DNA of 64,000 nt from Gammaproteobacteria bacterium. GTDB lineage: Bacteria > Pseudomonadota > Gammaproteobacteria > Steroidobacterales > Foliamicaceae. The notes below the pieces were generated by a model. It did not search any database, was not told the origin of the DNA, and saw nothing but the letters and a program-made list of their open reading frames with translations. Below are positions 1 through 8,517 of the stretch, one piece after another (the first letter of the stretch is position 1; each line of letters opens with the position of its first letter). The DNA is taken from contig VXYS01000004.1 of NCBI GenBank assembly GCA_009845905.1, forward strand, positions 396,548-460,547, written 5' to 3'. The position numbers and the translations under genes were made by a program.

Positions 1-606
1 GGCCTCTTGCATGAGTCCGGCGCCATGAGGGGCTTCCATACCGGCGTTTCTCAGCGCGGCAAAGGGAGACTTGTGTTCCCTCATTCGCATTGCAATCCAT
101 CTGGGGGCGTCCTTAACGTCGAAAACACGCCAATCCTTGACCAGCGACTCAATCGATAAGCCGGTTTCACGCCAATTTTCTTCGCTCTGCAACTTCTCGG
201 CCAATCTGACCGTCAACCTGCTACCGCTCTGAAATGTCGCCAAATACTTTCGAAACAAGGCGCGGATGTAGGCCCGATTTCCGTCCGTTCCATTGGGTCC
301 GATCTGATCCAACAACAGGCTCAACAACTTACGAAATCTGCGCCGTTCCCATAAGTCGCTACCAGCAAAGGCCAGTGCTGTTTGTGTCGCGTCTTTCCAA
401 TAAAAGTCCGACCACTCGCCGCTCTTACGCCGACGGTCCATTTCCTTCGCCAACTTCTCAGGGTCACTGTCAGACCCTTCGGATTCCGCGTGTGGCCAAC
501 GGCGCCGTATTCGGGCCGCAGCCTGCACGACCCGTCGCGGGCTTTCTGGCAGCCTTGGTAACAGGAAAGAGCCAGAGCTGCGCAGCAGATCAGACAAAGA
601 AGTCAC
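1..606 (-). CDS. zorC: ZorC-like third gene of a Zorya locus (3' end off the window)
   Basis: An uninterrupted reading frame of 202 codons runs from a GTG at 606 to the window edge without a stop, so the gene is incomplete. Its GTGA start overlaps the zorB stop by 4 bases, the usual sign of translational coupling. The visible part is basic and Trp/Arg-rich, mostly helical in character, with no signal peptide or membrane segment. In Zorya type I systems zorA and zorB are followed by zorC (EH_Signature family) and the helicase/nuclease zorD; type II has zorE instead. I name it zorC from position and the soluble, basic character; I cannot recognise a decisive motif. It could instead be another Zorya accessory protein. 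The four-base overlap and the intact frame make the gene itself secure. Confidence 0.68.
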   Translation of the reverse strand, partial: MTSLSDLLRSSGSFLLPRLPESPRRVVQAAARIRRRWPHAESEGSDSDPEKLAKEMDRRRKSGEWSDFYWKDATQTALAFAGSDLWERRRFRKLLSLLLDQIGPNGTDGNRAYIRALFRKYLATFQSGSRLTVRLAEKLQSEENWRETGLSIESLVKDWRVFDVKDAPRWIAMRMREHKSPFAALRNAGMEAPHGAGLMQEA

Positions 607-1433
607 AGCGCCTGTCCATCCTGCAAAGGCAGTAGCCGCTGGCGATTCCTGATCAACCGGTCCCTGATTTCTTCCACCTCGCTCACGTTCTGCGGCGTTT
701 CCAGTATGAAGCGAATGTCGATGCGCCGGTTAAACGCACGCGCTTCCTCGCTATCCCCGGGCTCGATTGGCCGCATCTCGCCATAGCCGGCGAACGACAA
801 GACAGGCTGTCCCTTGCGGTTCCGATAGGACATCAGATCCGGCCGGTAGCGGTCAGTTACAGCCCGAAGAGTTTCCGCTCCTCGTCGCGCCGAAAGATCG
901 CGGTTGTCGAGCAGCCCTGTTTGTGCTCGCCGCCTGTCGCTGACCGGGACATCGTCCGTGTGACCCTCAATCTGTATGGTCTCGATGGCGGCGACCACGT
1001 CGGGACAATCCGCGACTTGAATGTCGACAGGTGGCGTCAGCGTGTAGCAGGGCAGCGTGTCGGCAAGCGCGTCTCCAACGGCGTGCGACATCCTGTAGGC
1101 TAGGCTGCTGGGTCTGATTTCCCATTGTCCGGAGGCGAAAAGCTCCTCGGCACGGAATCGAATGACCCCGTGCTTCACGTCGACTGTCACCTGAATGCCC
1201 GGCAGATTCCGGCTGAGTTCGTCCTTCAGTTTATCGAGCAATTCCACGCGTTCAGACGCGATGCGCTCAAGGTACGTCGCAAGCGTGGTTTCTTCCATTT
1301 CCACCTTCTTGGCAAAGAAAGCCAGGAGAATAAGAATGATGAAAAGAAACGAAACAGTCAGGTCTGTCATCGAGACGAAAACCGATTCGCCTTCTTCTGA
1401 GCGCGCGCGGGTTCTCTTGGAGCGGATAGCCAT
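603..1433 (-). CDS. zorB: ZorB-like MotB/OmpA-domain motor subunit
   Basis: Predicted inner-membrane protein of 276 residues, the peptidoglycan-anchoring partner of ZorA. After a short basic N-terminus there is one membrane helix starting SMTDLTVSFLFIILILL; Asp24 in it sits where MotB/ZorB proteins carry the ion-binding aspartate. The C-terminal half is an OmpA-like domain with the GHTDDVPV and NRRIDIRF signatures. A TTG at 1442 would overlap the zorA stop, but the ATG at 1433 gives the same membrane topology and is preferred. The neighbours zorA (upstream, 5-base gap) and the third gene (4-base overlap) make one operon. MotAB-like pairs also include ExbBD/TolQR, but the OmpA domain and the long coiled-coil partner favour Zorya, an anti-phage system. 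Confidence 0.85.
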   Translation of the reverse strand: MAIRSKRTRARSEEGESVFVSMTDLTVSFLFIILILLAFFAKKVEMEETTLATYLERIASERVELLDKLKDELSRNLPGIQVTVDVKHGVIRFRAEELFASGQWEIRPSSLAYRMSHAVGDALADTLPCYTLTPPVDIQVADCPDVVAAIETIQIEGHTDDVPVSDRRRAQTGLLDNRDLSARRGAETLRAVTDRYRPDLMSYRNRKGQPVLSFAGYGEMRPIEPGDSEEARAFNRRIDIRFILETPQNVSEVEEIRDRLIRNRQRLLPLQDGQAL

Positions 1434-1438
1434 TGCGC

Positions 1439-3349
1439 TCAAGTCTCTTGCCTGGGCTCAAATGGTTCGGCCTGCGCGATGACCGTCTCCAATTGCCTCA
1501 GAGCGCGGCCGAATTCATCATTCAACTTCCTGTTGAAATTGCTGATTTCTTCAATATTGGCACGCACGCTACCTTCGATTGATTGAAAGGCGTCACCAAG
1601 TTGCCCGTCTATCTTGTCGTAATTCTCCAGAACACGCTGAAATTCCTTTACAGCAGCATGGAGAGAATCAAGCGATTCTGTCGCCGCAGTCTGCGAAGCA
1701 GTTATGGCGTTTCTTGTCTCCCGTAGAACGGCTTCCGTCTGACGGCTCGTTTCTCGCGCGCTGTTTAGCATCGTGCTGGCGGTTGTGTTGACATTTTGCG
1801 TCATGGAGCGAGTTGCCGATTCGATCCGGTCAGCCGCTCCGCGCACCGGACTGGCCGCCGCTGCCAAGTGTTGTGCGGATTGGCCCAGTTCTTCGCTGGC
1901 CGAACGCGCCACACCGATTCCGCCTTGCAAGGCTTCGGTGTATTGTCCGAATCGTTCGGCCGCAGCTTCTACCTGAGAGGTCAGCGTCTGCACCTGCTCG
2001 AGCAAGACGTTCATGGGCTGCAAGAGATTCTGCTGCGTGGTGGATGCCGCGTTGCCAATGGCGTCGGCCATTCGGGCGCTTGCCTGGTCAATTCCTTGCG
2101 CCCCCGCTGTCGTTTCGGCGCGGATTGCCTGAAGCGCCTCATTCATTTGTTCAATCAGCGCCTCTGACCCGTCGTTGAGAGTTTGTGTAGCGGTTTCGGA
2201 AGACGCTGCCATAGCCGCTCCAAGGGTGTTGATCTGGCTGGACAGAGCCTCCACGGCGGCGCCCACCTGCCCGCCCATTTCGCTTGATGAATCGTCCAGC
2301 CGCTGAGCTACTCCCTGGAGTTGGGACGCAACTTGCCCAACCGCCTCGTTCATTTCGGTGACCGCGTCACGAACACCGCCTGCCAGCTGGCCGCTAACAT
2401 TTCCAGCCAGTGACTCAATGCCTTGGCCAGTGCTTTGCGCGACGCGTTCCATCGCCGGCGTTATGGCTTCTCCAATTGACTCGCGGATGGCTTTCGGCAG
2501 CTCTTCCCTTAAGGGACGCGCAAATTGAGCTACAAGTTCCGTGCTTAATGTCTGCAGATGCGCCGTTTGTTCTTTCGCCTGGGTGAGTCTCTCGTGGCCC
2601 AGCCACTGTTCGCTGACGTACTGGCAGCCCCCCTCTAACTCCGCGCAGAGATCGTGCAGCACTCTATTGGTTGCGTTGGCTCTCCATCTCAAGACCAACG
2701 TAAAGAGGATGGAGCAAAGCAATCCAGTCAGCGACATGATGAACTTGGCGCTGGCCACGTTCAGCAGGGTTCTGAGTCCATCGCTAGCGGCGGCGCCGGA
2801 TGTGCGAAGGATTTCGCTGGTTTGATCCAGCGCTGCAACCAGGCCGAGAAAAGTCAGGAACAATCCTACGGATACGAATAAAGCGGGAATCTGCCTCCAT
2901 ATTCCGCGTTCCAAGCCAAGTTCTTCGCGCGCGAAAAACACCGACGGCCTTTCCGTATTTCGCAATTGCGTATGATCGTCATCCGGATCGATCGTTGTTT
3001 CCCTGAATTCCTCCCAAGCGGTTTGTAGTCGTTTGTAGTGGATGCCACGTTGAGAGGCGCGAATCCTTTTTGTAATATCGAAAAGGCGTAGTGACGTGAT
3101 CCTCTCTCCGCCTAAATCATCGCTTGCCGGTTTGAGGATGTCGGCAAGCCAATTCGCCGCTCTGCAGAAATTCCGTGTTGCGAGTACGTGCCAAACCGAG
3201 AGGATCGCTAGCAGGAATAGCAGGCCCGCAGATATGATTCCTGGCGCCGCTTGTTCTCCCGTGATCAGGGCTGCCGTCGAAAGAATACCTTTTACGAGCC
3301 ATTCGCCGAGCTCGGCTGCAATGGCGAATGGCGTGTCAAGAAAACTCAT
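1439..3349 (-). CDS. zorA: ZorA-like MotA/ExbB-fold motor subunit with long helical tail
   Basis: A 636-residue membrane protein. The N-terminus has a hydrophobic helix (about residues 38-58), then a cytoplasmic stretch and a MotA/ExbB-type pair of helices (PALFVSVGLFLTFLGLVAAL and ASAKFIMSLTGLLCSILFTL, about 152-220). The last 400 or so residues are a methyl-accepting-protein-like coiled coil rich in Ala, Gln, Ser and Thr. That layout, short motor head plus long intracellular helical tail, is what separates ZorA from flagellar MotA. It starts the operon; the next gene begins 5 bases after its stop. Zorya motors are proposed to sense phage entry and pass a signal to the effector proteins encoded downstream. 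Base composition is visibly more AT-rich than in the metabolic part of the window, as expected of an acquired island. Confidence 0.87.
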   Translation of the reverse strand: MSFLDTPFAIAAELGEWLVKGILSTAALITGEQAAPGIISAGLLFLLAILSVWHVLATRNFCRAANWLADILKPASDDLGGERITSLRLFDITKRIRASQRGIHYKRLQTAWEEFRETTIDPDDDHTQLRNTERPSVFFAREELGLERGIWRQIPALFVSVGLFLTFLGLVAALDQTSEILRTSGAAASDGLRTLLNVASAKFIMSLTGLLCSILFTLVLRWRANATNRVLHDLCAELEGGCQYVSEQWLGHERLTQAKEQTAHLQTLSTELVAQFARPLREELPKAIRESIGEAITPAMERVAQSTGQGIESLAGNVSGQLAGGVRDAVTEMNEAVGQVASQLQGVAQRLDDSSSEMGGQVGAAVEALSSQINTLGAAMAASSETATQTLNDGSEALIEQMNEALQAIRAETTAGAQGIDQASARMADAIGNAASTTQQNLLQPMNVLLEQVQTLTSQVEAAAERFGQYTEALQGGIGVARSASEELGQSAQHLAAAASPVRGAADRIESATRSMTQNVNTTASTMLNSARETSRQTEAVLRETRNAITASQTAATESLDSLHAAVKEFQRVLENYDKIDGQLGDAFQSIEGSVRANIEEISNFNRKLNDEFGRALRQLETVIAQAEPFEPRQET

Positions 3350-3596
3350 AAACGGGCGCGCGACTCAAGGCTGAGGCACGGGCAGAGGCAGCGCTTTAGG
3401 TGCGGGCATTTTCCATAGCTTCCGGACGAAAGCGGCTAATGATAATCAATCCGGCCCTCGCGGCTAGTGAGAGCACGATCCTGCGTAAACTTGCACGTGG
3501 CCAACAAGAACAGCCTATTTGACCGTTCCCCTGAATCCGAGCCGCCCCGAAAAAGGGGCAGGATCAAGTTTGAAGAGTTGCTATTCGAAAAGCAGG

Positions 3597-5867
3597 TTAC
3601 CCCCAATGATCCTCTTTGTAGTCCAGTAATTCTCGCCCGTAGAACTGCTCCGTCTTATTTCCTTGTCTTACCCAGAAGTCAGTAAACTCTCTACTGTTCA
3701 TGGGGCGTGCAAAGACTGGCTTCGAAGAAGCAGCCACGTCTACTCGGCATACATCTCTTCCGTCAACTTCCTGAAATGAGATTCGGCACAGTGAAGGAGA
3801 CGGACCCGTAATTTTGTCGCCTATGAGCTGCGTCAGGAAAAGTTCGTATCCGTCCCGGTGTCCCCTGGAGAGGGTCTCGTAGTCTTGCTTTAGACCTTTT
3901 ATAGTCCCGTCGTCGGCTACTCCAATAAGCAGTGTGCCCCCTTCGCTGTTCATGAAACCGGCAACGCTCTTCACAATTATCTGCTCGCTCTTGCCTTTCT
4001 TGTCGGTTCCATAACTCCACCGTGCGCTTTCTTTGAACTCAAGAACATTAGATTCTCCGTCGGCGATAAGGTCTTGGATTAACGAATGATCGCGAGTGGA
4101 TTCAACCTGAGAGTCCCAGAGTTTCTCAAATCCTTTCCGGACGACCTGTCCGATTAGCCTCCGGCGCTTCTCGCAAAACTCTCCGTAGTCGAGCTGCTCC
4201 CAGCCGACTGGTAAAGCATGCCAATACTCTTGGCGCTTAATGCGCTCAGGGTCCATACGTGCCGCCATTTTCGGCCAATATATCTGCGGTGAGCTATTGG
4301 AAATCTCAAGATTATCGGACCAGTCCACAAAGGACATGTTGGCAATCGCGTTCACTCGCGCATGTTCAGTAATGTGAATGCTCTCCAAATATGCCCTGGG
4401 GAACAGATGATGACGCTCCATGTCTTTAACAGGCGTGACGGCGGGATCGAGCATGGCCGAAACTTTTTGCGCTGAGAAAAGCACCTCCGCTTCGAGAAGG
4501 TTCAAAGCAGCCCAATACGCCGCTAATGGGGGTGACTTAGCTGCTGATGTATCGAGTCTGTTGGGAAGCGTGATATCCCAATAATCCTTGGTAAAAGTAT
4601 CGCGAACGATTCGATCGAGTGTTTCACAAAACGAATCCGCATCTCCCGGTGGAAGGTCCCCAATTCGACTTAAATCAGCTTCTAGCTGAGTCTCGGCCGA
4701 CCCTGTATAGCGCCCAGTCGTGTGCGCCATAAACCACCATCTTGCAATAACCTCACGCAGCCTCTTTAGCTGCACGTCAAAATCTCTGCGACCGAGCAGC
4801 CATAGGATGTAAACGAAAATAAGTGCAGCCTGGGACGAAACCATTCGGCCAGAGCGAAATCCCGCATGGCGAAGACACTTCAAGTACTCATGCCAATTCG
4901 TGAGATCCAAAGTGGCCTCGTGCGCTGCTTGAAGCCTTGTAAACTGCGCCTCGCGCCGCTCGGAACTGAATTCCCCAGTATCCAAGTCTTTTCCGCGAAG
5001 AATAGAGTAAACGTAACGCAAGCGACCACGCCTGAATGCAAGTCCTACGGATGACCTAAGTAGTTGATCTGGAGAAGGTTCAATGAAGTAGTTGAATGGC
5101 GATGGGCCACGGGTACTCGGTGCTTTTGCCAGGCGCGCAAAAGTTTCGAGTTCTCGGCGCCCCTTTTCCCAGAACACCGACATCAGCGTCAAGATGAAAT
5201 CTGCGTTGCTTAAGCGCACGCCCTCACTATTGATGCGCACGAATACTTCGGCAACGTGCTCCTCATCCACTGTCCGGTCGAGTTCGATTGCTTGAAATGG
5301 ATAGTTTTGCAAATCCTTGAGTCGATCGATGTTCTCAACAAGCCGATTTTTCTCGGCTTCATCAAGTTCAACATCACGGTACGCTTGCACTCTTTCGAGG
5401 TAGCGAGTAGTAAAGCTATGGAACGCACCCTGAAAAACTTCTGAAATGTCAGGAATAAACTCGGGATCATTCTCAACGGCGGCATCAGTAACCTCGAATG
5501 TTTGATCATGGGGCCTGAAAGCTAGCCGAATCCGTCCTTGGCTATAGTCCTTCCGCACTACAGGAGTACCTGTAATAACAGCAAACAACGAAGTCAGGCG
5601 CTGTTGGCCGTCGACTATAAGTAGTGAGGGAGCTGCCTGTTTATCGTCCGTGCCTATTTGTTTAGCACCGGCGCCTGCGCCCGTGGACCAAAGTAATAGA
5701 TAGCCGACGGGGAAGCCCTTATACATGGAATCAAAAAGATCGCGGACCCTGGCGTTGGTCCAAACAAATGGGCGTTGGATATCTGGTAGCGCTATCTCGC
5801 CGTGCTGGATGCGAGACAATAGGCCAGAAACGTTGTAGCTGGAATCTTTGAAAACGGTAACGGCCAT
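3597..5867 (-). CDS. DUF262-HNH-Schlafen/AlbA_2 fusion, probable defence nuclease
   Basis: A 756-residue protein with three recognisable parts. Residues 1 to about 270 are a DUF262/GmrS-like (ParB-superfamily) domain with QRPFVW and the nucleotide-handling DGQQR motif at 86-90. A central HNH/DUF1524-like part contains ERHHLFPR followed by a downstream Asn-rich segment (about 490-540). The last 135 residues are a Schlafen AlbA_2 domain with LEFKES and GTLLIGVADDG. The start at 5867 follows GGGGGGAG at 6 bases' spacing; an ATG seven codons upstream lacks this. DUF262/DUF1524 proteins include type IV restriction enzymes cutting modified DNA, and AlbA_2 domains occur in several immune proteins. 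The joining of all three and the position beside the Zorya locus suggest a stand-alone defence effector; the substrate is unknown. Confidence 0.82.
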   Translation of the reverse strand: MAVTVFKDSSYNVSGLLSRIQHGEIALPDIQRPFVWTNARVRDLFDSMYKGFPVGYLLLWSTGAGAGAKQIGTDDKQAAPSLLIVDGQQRLTSLFAVITGTPVVRKDYSQGRIRLAFRPHDQTFEVTDAAVENDPEFIPDISEVFQGAFHSFTTRYLERVQAYRDVELDEAEKNRLVENIDRLKDLQNYPFQAIELDRTVDEEHVAEVFVRINSEGVRLSNADFILTLMSVFWEKGRRELETFARLAKAPSTRGPSPFNYFIEPSPDQLLRSSVGLAFRRGRLRYVYSILRGKDLDTGEFSSERREAQFTRLQAAHEATLDLTNWHEYLKCLRHAGFRSGRMVSSQAALIFVYILWLLGRRDFDVQLKRLREVIARWWFMAHTTGRYTGSAETQLEADLSRIGDLPPGDADSFCETLDRIVRDTFTKDYWDITLPNRLDTSAAKSPPLAAYWAALNLLEAEVLFSAQKVSAMLDPAVTPVKDMERHHLFPRAYLESIHITEHARVNAIANMSFVDWSDNLEISNSSPQIYWPKMAARMDPERIKRQEYWHALPVGWEQLDYGEFCEKRRRLIGQVVRKGFEKLWDSQVESTRDHSLIQDLIADGESNVLEFKESARWSYGTDKKGKSEQIIVKSVAGFMNSEGGTLLIGVADDGTIKGLKQDYETLSRGHRDGYELFLTQLIGDKITGPSPSLCRISFQEVDGRDVCRVDVAASSKPVFARPMNSREFTDFWVRQGNKTEQFYGRELLDYKEDHWG

Positions 5868-6043
5868 GAAAGGCTCCCCCCAAACCAATGGAGGCGCAAG
5901 TATAGGAGAAACCGAAACTTCCTCCGTAGCAGCGGAAGGGTGACCTGCATAGCGATTTCTCAGCCTTACGAAGTGAGAGAATTCTCAGTTTTGAATAGCC
6001 CCACTTCCTGAGCAATCGGGCTGATCGCCTGCCCTGCCTCTCG

Positions 6044-7048
6044 ATGCAAAGCCTAGAATATTCACCTGCAACGAGCTCCGTGTCCTTGGCAACCCTGAAA
6101 GACGCTCCGGTAGCCCACCCCATAAGCCTGGGGTTTGCGGTCTCTGTCTACATGTTGCTGAACGCCGTATCCGCATCGGCGGAGCCCGTCGTCGTCAGGG
6201 ACTGCGAATCCTGTCCCGAGCTTGTTGTTATTCCGGCGGGCGGCTCTTTCGTCATGGGTGCGGAAGACGTCGAGGGACTGGCCTGGGGCATGCCCGAAGC
6301 CCTGGCGGCCAATGAGCAGCCGGTCGCCGCGATCACGATTGCTCACTCTTATGCCATCGGCCGTACTGAAGTCACGCGGGCCCAGTTTGCGGAATTCGTG
6401 GAGGAGACGGGCTTTACGACAATGAAAGGCTGTTCTCACCTCACCGATTGGGGCTGGCAGATGCAGCCGGAGTTCACCTGGCGCGATAACAGCATCGGCG
6501 ACTCCGACGACCATCCGGCGCCGTGCCTGCGGCGCGCCGAGATACTGGCCTACCTGGATTGGTTGAGCGCCAGGACGGGGCACGCATTCCGCCTGCCCAG
6601 CGAGGCGGAATGGGAATACGCCGCGCGGGCGAATTCGAAGTTTGCCGCCTTCTGGGGTGAAGACTGGACGCAGGCCTGCGCATTTCAGAACGGCGCCGAC
6701 CGGTCGTTCGCCGAAGTGGCCGCGGACATTCCCTACGATCAGTTCGCGGACTGCGACGATGGGTATGCCTTCACGGCGCCCGTCGCCAGCTTCGAGCCGA
6801 ACGCCTTCGGGCTCTACGACGTTGCGGGCAACGTTTCGGAGCTGACGGCCGATTGCTATGCGCTGGGTCACGCGGACGCGCCCCGGGACGGAACGCCCTA
6901 CATCGAGCCCTCCTGCCGAACGTGGGTGATCAAGGGCGGCTCCTGGGCCGGTTTCCCCGGCTTGCTGAGGGTTGCGACCCGCCTGCCCATATTCGCGACA
7001 ACGGCCGGCTCGGGCTTCGGCTTCCGCGTGGCGCGCGACGTCGACTGA
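6044..7048 (+). CDS. Exported SUMF1-fold (formylglycine-generating-enzyme-like) protein 1
   Basis: A 334-residue protein with a hydrophobic export segment ending SASAEP (about residue 47) and a full SUMF1/FGE-sulfatase fold after it: CPELVVIPAG, SEAEWEYAARA, GLYDVAGNVSELT and a closing KGGSW ... GFGFRVAR. In true formylglycine-generating enzymes the segment after GGSW carries two copper-binding cysteines; here it reads GGSWAGFPGLLRVATR with none, so sulfatase activation is unlikely. Many SUMF1-fold proteins have other or structural roles. Two related proteins lie at 19937 and 22544, all sharing a DC-x-x-CPE opening. The start is uncertain: no good ribosome-binding site precedes 6044, and a later start would still keep the export segment. 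Confidence 0.8.
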   Translation: MQSLEYSPATSSVSLATLKDAPVAHPISLGFAVSVYMLLNAVSASAEPVVVRDCESCPELVVIPAGGSFVMGAEDVEGLAWGMPEALAANEQPVAAITIAHSYAIGRTEVTRAQFAEFVEETGFTTMKGCSHLTDWGWQMQPEFTWRDNSIGDSDDHPAPCLRRAEILAYLDWLSARTGHAFRLPSEAEWEYAARANSKFAAFWGEDWTQACAFQNGADRSFAEVAADIPYDQFADCDDGYAFTAPVASFEPNAFGLYDVAGNVSELTADCYALGHADAPRDGTPYIEPSCRTWVIKGGSWAGFPGLLRVATRLPIFATTAGSGFGFRVARDVD

Positions 7049-7091
7049 TAAAATCAGGTCACCTCGTATTCGCGGGTATCGGAGCCATCTA

Positions 7092-7652
7092 ATGTTCACT
7101 GGCGAGAAAGTTGCGCAAATGGCTGCTTACTTCATGAACAAGGAAGCGGAGCCACAAATGGCAATCCTGAAGCTGGTCAAGTTGCTGTATCTCGCGGATC
7201 GGGAGTCTATTGATAAGTATGACGAGCCGATCAGCTTCGATTACATGGTCTCCATGGTGCATGGCCCGGTGTTGTCCCGCACCCTGGATCTGATCAATGG
7301 TTTTGTTAGAGACAGGAATGGAGATCAGTGGGATGCTTGGATTTCCGGCAGGGAGGCACACAATGTGGCATTGAAGAAAAGCGCATCCCGTGACTGCCTG
7401 GACCATTTGAGTGATGCGGACATTGAAGTGCTCGCTGCGGTATGGGACAAGTTTGGTCACATGGATAAGTGGGAAATCCGGAATTACACGCATGAGCATC
7501 TCGATGAGTGGTCCGATCCCGGAGGCTCGTCAATGCCCATTAGCGAGATTGAAGTACTTCGCGCCCTCGGCCGCAGTGAGGATGAGGCAAGCGAGATTGC
7601 TCAGGCGATTTGCGAACAACGACAACTGGATCGCGTAATTTCCCAAGTCTAG
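7092..7652 (+). CDS. Panacea-domain (DUF4065, SocA-like) antitoxin
   Basis: A 186-residue soluble protein with the Panacea hallmark pattern: QMAILKLVKLLYLADRE near residue 25, then FDYMVSMVHGPVLS and a C-terminal helix bundle. Panacea domains are hyperpromiscuous antitoxin modules found beside many unrelated toxins, and occur in SocA, a ClpXP adaptor. The ATG at 7092 follows GGAG at a good distance; the same frame stays open upstream inside the preceding gene but that part is not credible. The next gene starts 19 bases after the stop and looks like a toxin, so the two are taken as one operon. The region is more AT-rich than its surroundings, consistent with transfer. Confidence 0.82.
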   Translation: MFTGEKVAQMAAYFMNKEAEPQMAILKLVKLLYLADRESIDKYDEPISFDYMVSMVHGPVLSRTLDLINGFVRDRNGDQWDAWISGREAHNVALKKSASRDCLDHLSDADIEVLAAVWDKFGHMDKWEIRNYTHEHLDEWSDPGGSSMPISEIEVLRALGRSEDEASEIAQAICEQRQLDRVISQV

Positions 7653-7671
7653 CCAGGAGGCGAAAAACGCG

Positions 7672-8061
7672 ATGCTTCAGCCTGGGGCAACAGTTCTTAT
7701 TCCTTCAGGCCCTCCCAATGATCTGCAAAGGAAGCACCTGCATGTCGTTGTTGCCAGACATTCCGGACCGCCGGTCCAGATCTTGATGGTTTCTGTCTCT
7801 TCGATCGGAGCTCAGAAGTATGACGACACAACCGTACTGGATGCCGACGAGCACCCTTTCCTGAGGCATCGTAGCTACATAAAGTACCAGGTCGCACGCG
7901 TTGAATCTGAGACCGCCATTGAGCGCGGAATTCAATCCGGTTTGTTTGCCTTGCGTGAAGAGTTGGGCGAAGGAGTGTTGCGTCGAATCAGAGCTGGCTT
8001 CAGGTCCTCGCAGTTTGCGAAGCCATTTGCCAGGAACTTTTTGGACGACAGCGATCCGTAG
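7672..8061 (+). CDS. Putative toxin of the Panacea pair (PemK/MazF-like barrel?)
   Basis: A 129-residue protein starting MLQPGATVLIPSGP, followed by KHLHVVVAR, ILMVSVSS and a RSYIKYQVARV strand. The order (short strands near the N-terminus, a polar loop, a HxxxRRSY-like segment) resembles small beta-barrel endoribonucleases of the PemK/MazF group, but no motif is decisive and the fold call is inference. The ATG is preceded by AGGAGG. Its position directly behind a Panacea gene is the main evidence for a toxin role, because Panacea antitoxins are nearly always encoded next to their toxin. Alternative: an unrelated small hypothetical protein. Confidence 0.65.
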   Translation: MLQPGATVLIPSGPPNDLQRKHLHVVVARHSGPPVQILMVSVSSIGAQKYDDTTVLDADEHPFLRHRSYIKYQVARVESETAIERGIQSGLFALREELGEGVLRRIRAGFRSSQFAKPFARNFLDDSDP

Positions 8062-8117
8062 CGCATCGGATAGTCCTCCTTACTTATTCCATCCCGCCTG
8101 CCCAGCACCGCGATCCT

Positions 8118-8363
8118 TCACTCAGGCGGGGAACCCCCGTCAACGAACTGACCATTTGACCAGAGTCCTTCTTTTATGGACGTATCCGGATTGGTCAGCC
8201 GTCCTTGACCGTTGGGCATGCCGTCTTTCCACTGGCCGATGTATTGGGTGCCGTCGTCATATTTCATGTGGCCCTGTCCATTGGTGCAATCGCCCTCGAC
8301 ACACTCGGCGAAGGCCTGATGACTGAAAAGGAGTACCAGAAGAAAGGATGCGGCATGTTTCAT
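8118..8363 (-). CDS. Small exported MORN-repeat protein
   Basis: An 81-residue protein with a Sec signal peptide (MKHAASFLLVLLFSHQAFA, cleavage before ECVEG) and two MORN-type motifs: GQGHMKYDDGTQYIGQWKDG and a second around MPNGQGRLTN ... GLWSNG. Two cysteines right after the cleavage site could pair. MORN repeats act as small beta-hairpin scaffolds, often at membranes; with only about two repeats this is one of the shortest forms. It stands alone between divergent and convergent neighbours, so no partner can be inferred. Confidence 0.75.
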   Translation of the reverse strand: MKHAASFLLVLLFSHQAFAECVEGDCTNGQGHMKYDDGTQYIGQWKDGMPNGQGRLTNPDTSIKEGLWSNGQFVDGGSPPE

Positions 8364-8517
8364 GCGATAACCCCCAACACCGGGTTCCGTGGACTCTCAC
8401 CGCCCAGCTTGCAATTTCTCCCGCGCGTGCGTCAAATCGTGCTGCGTGCGACGTCGACTGAGGGCGCGTTGTGCGCAGATATACTGTTCTCAGGCTTCGG
8501 GCATCAGGGGGTATGCA

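Noticed and set aside
234..635. 133-codon plus-strand frame at the left edge
   Set aside because: The minus strand is open without a stop over the whole stretch and coupled to zorB, which explains the region better.
3430..3460. Fur-box-like TAATGATAATCAAT upstream of zorA
   Set aside because: Only part of the 19-base consensus is matched and no iron-related gene is downstream.
3350..3596. Short plus-strand frame between zorA and the DUF262 gene
   Set aside because: No ribosome-binding site or recognisable protein; more likely zorA upstream sequence.
6044..7048. Sulfatase-activating formylglycine-generating enzyme
   Set aside because: The two cysteines needed after GGSW are missing; no sulfatase gene is nearby.
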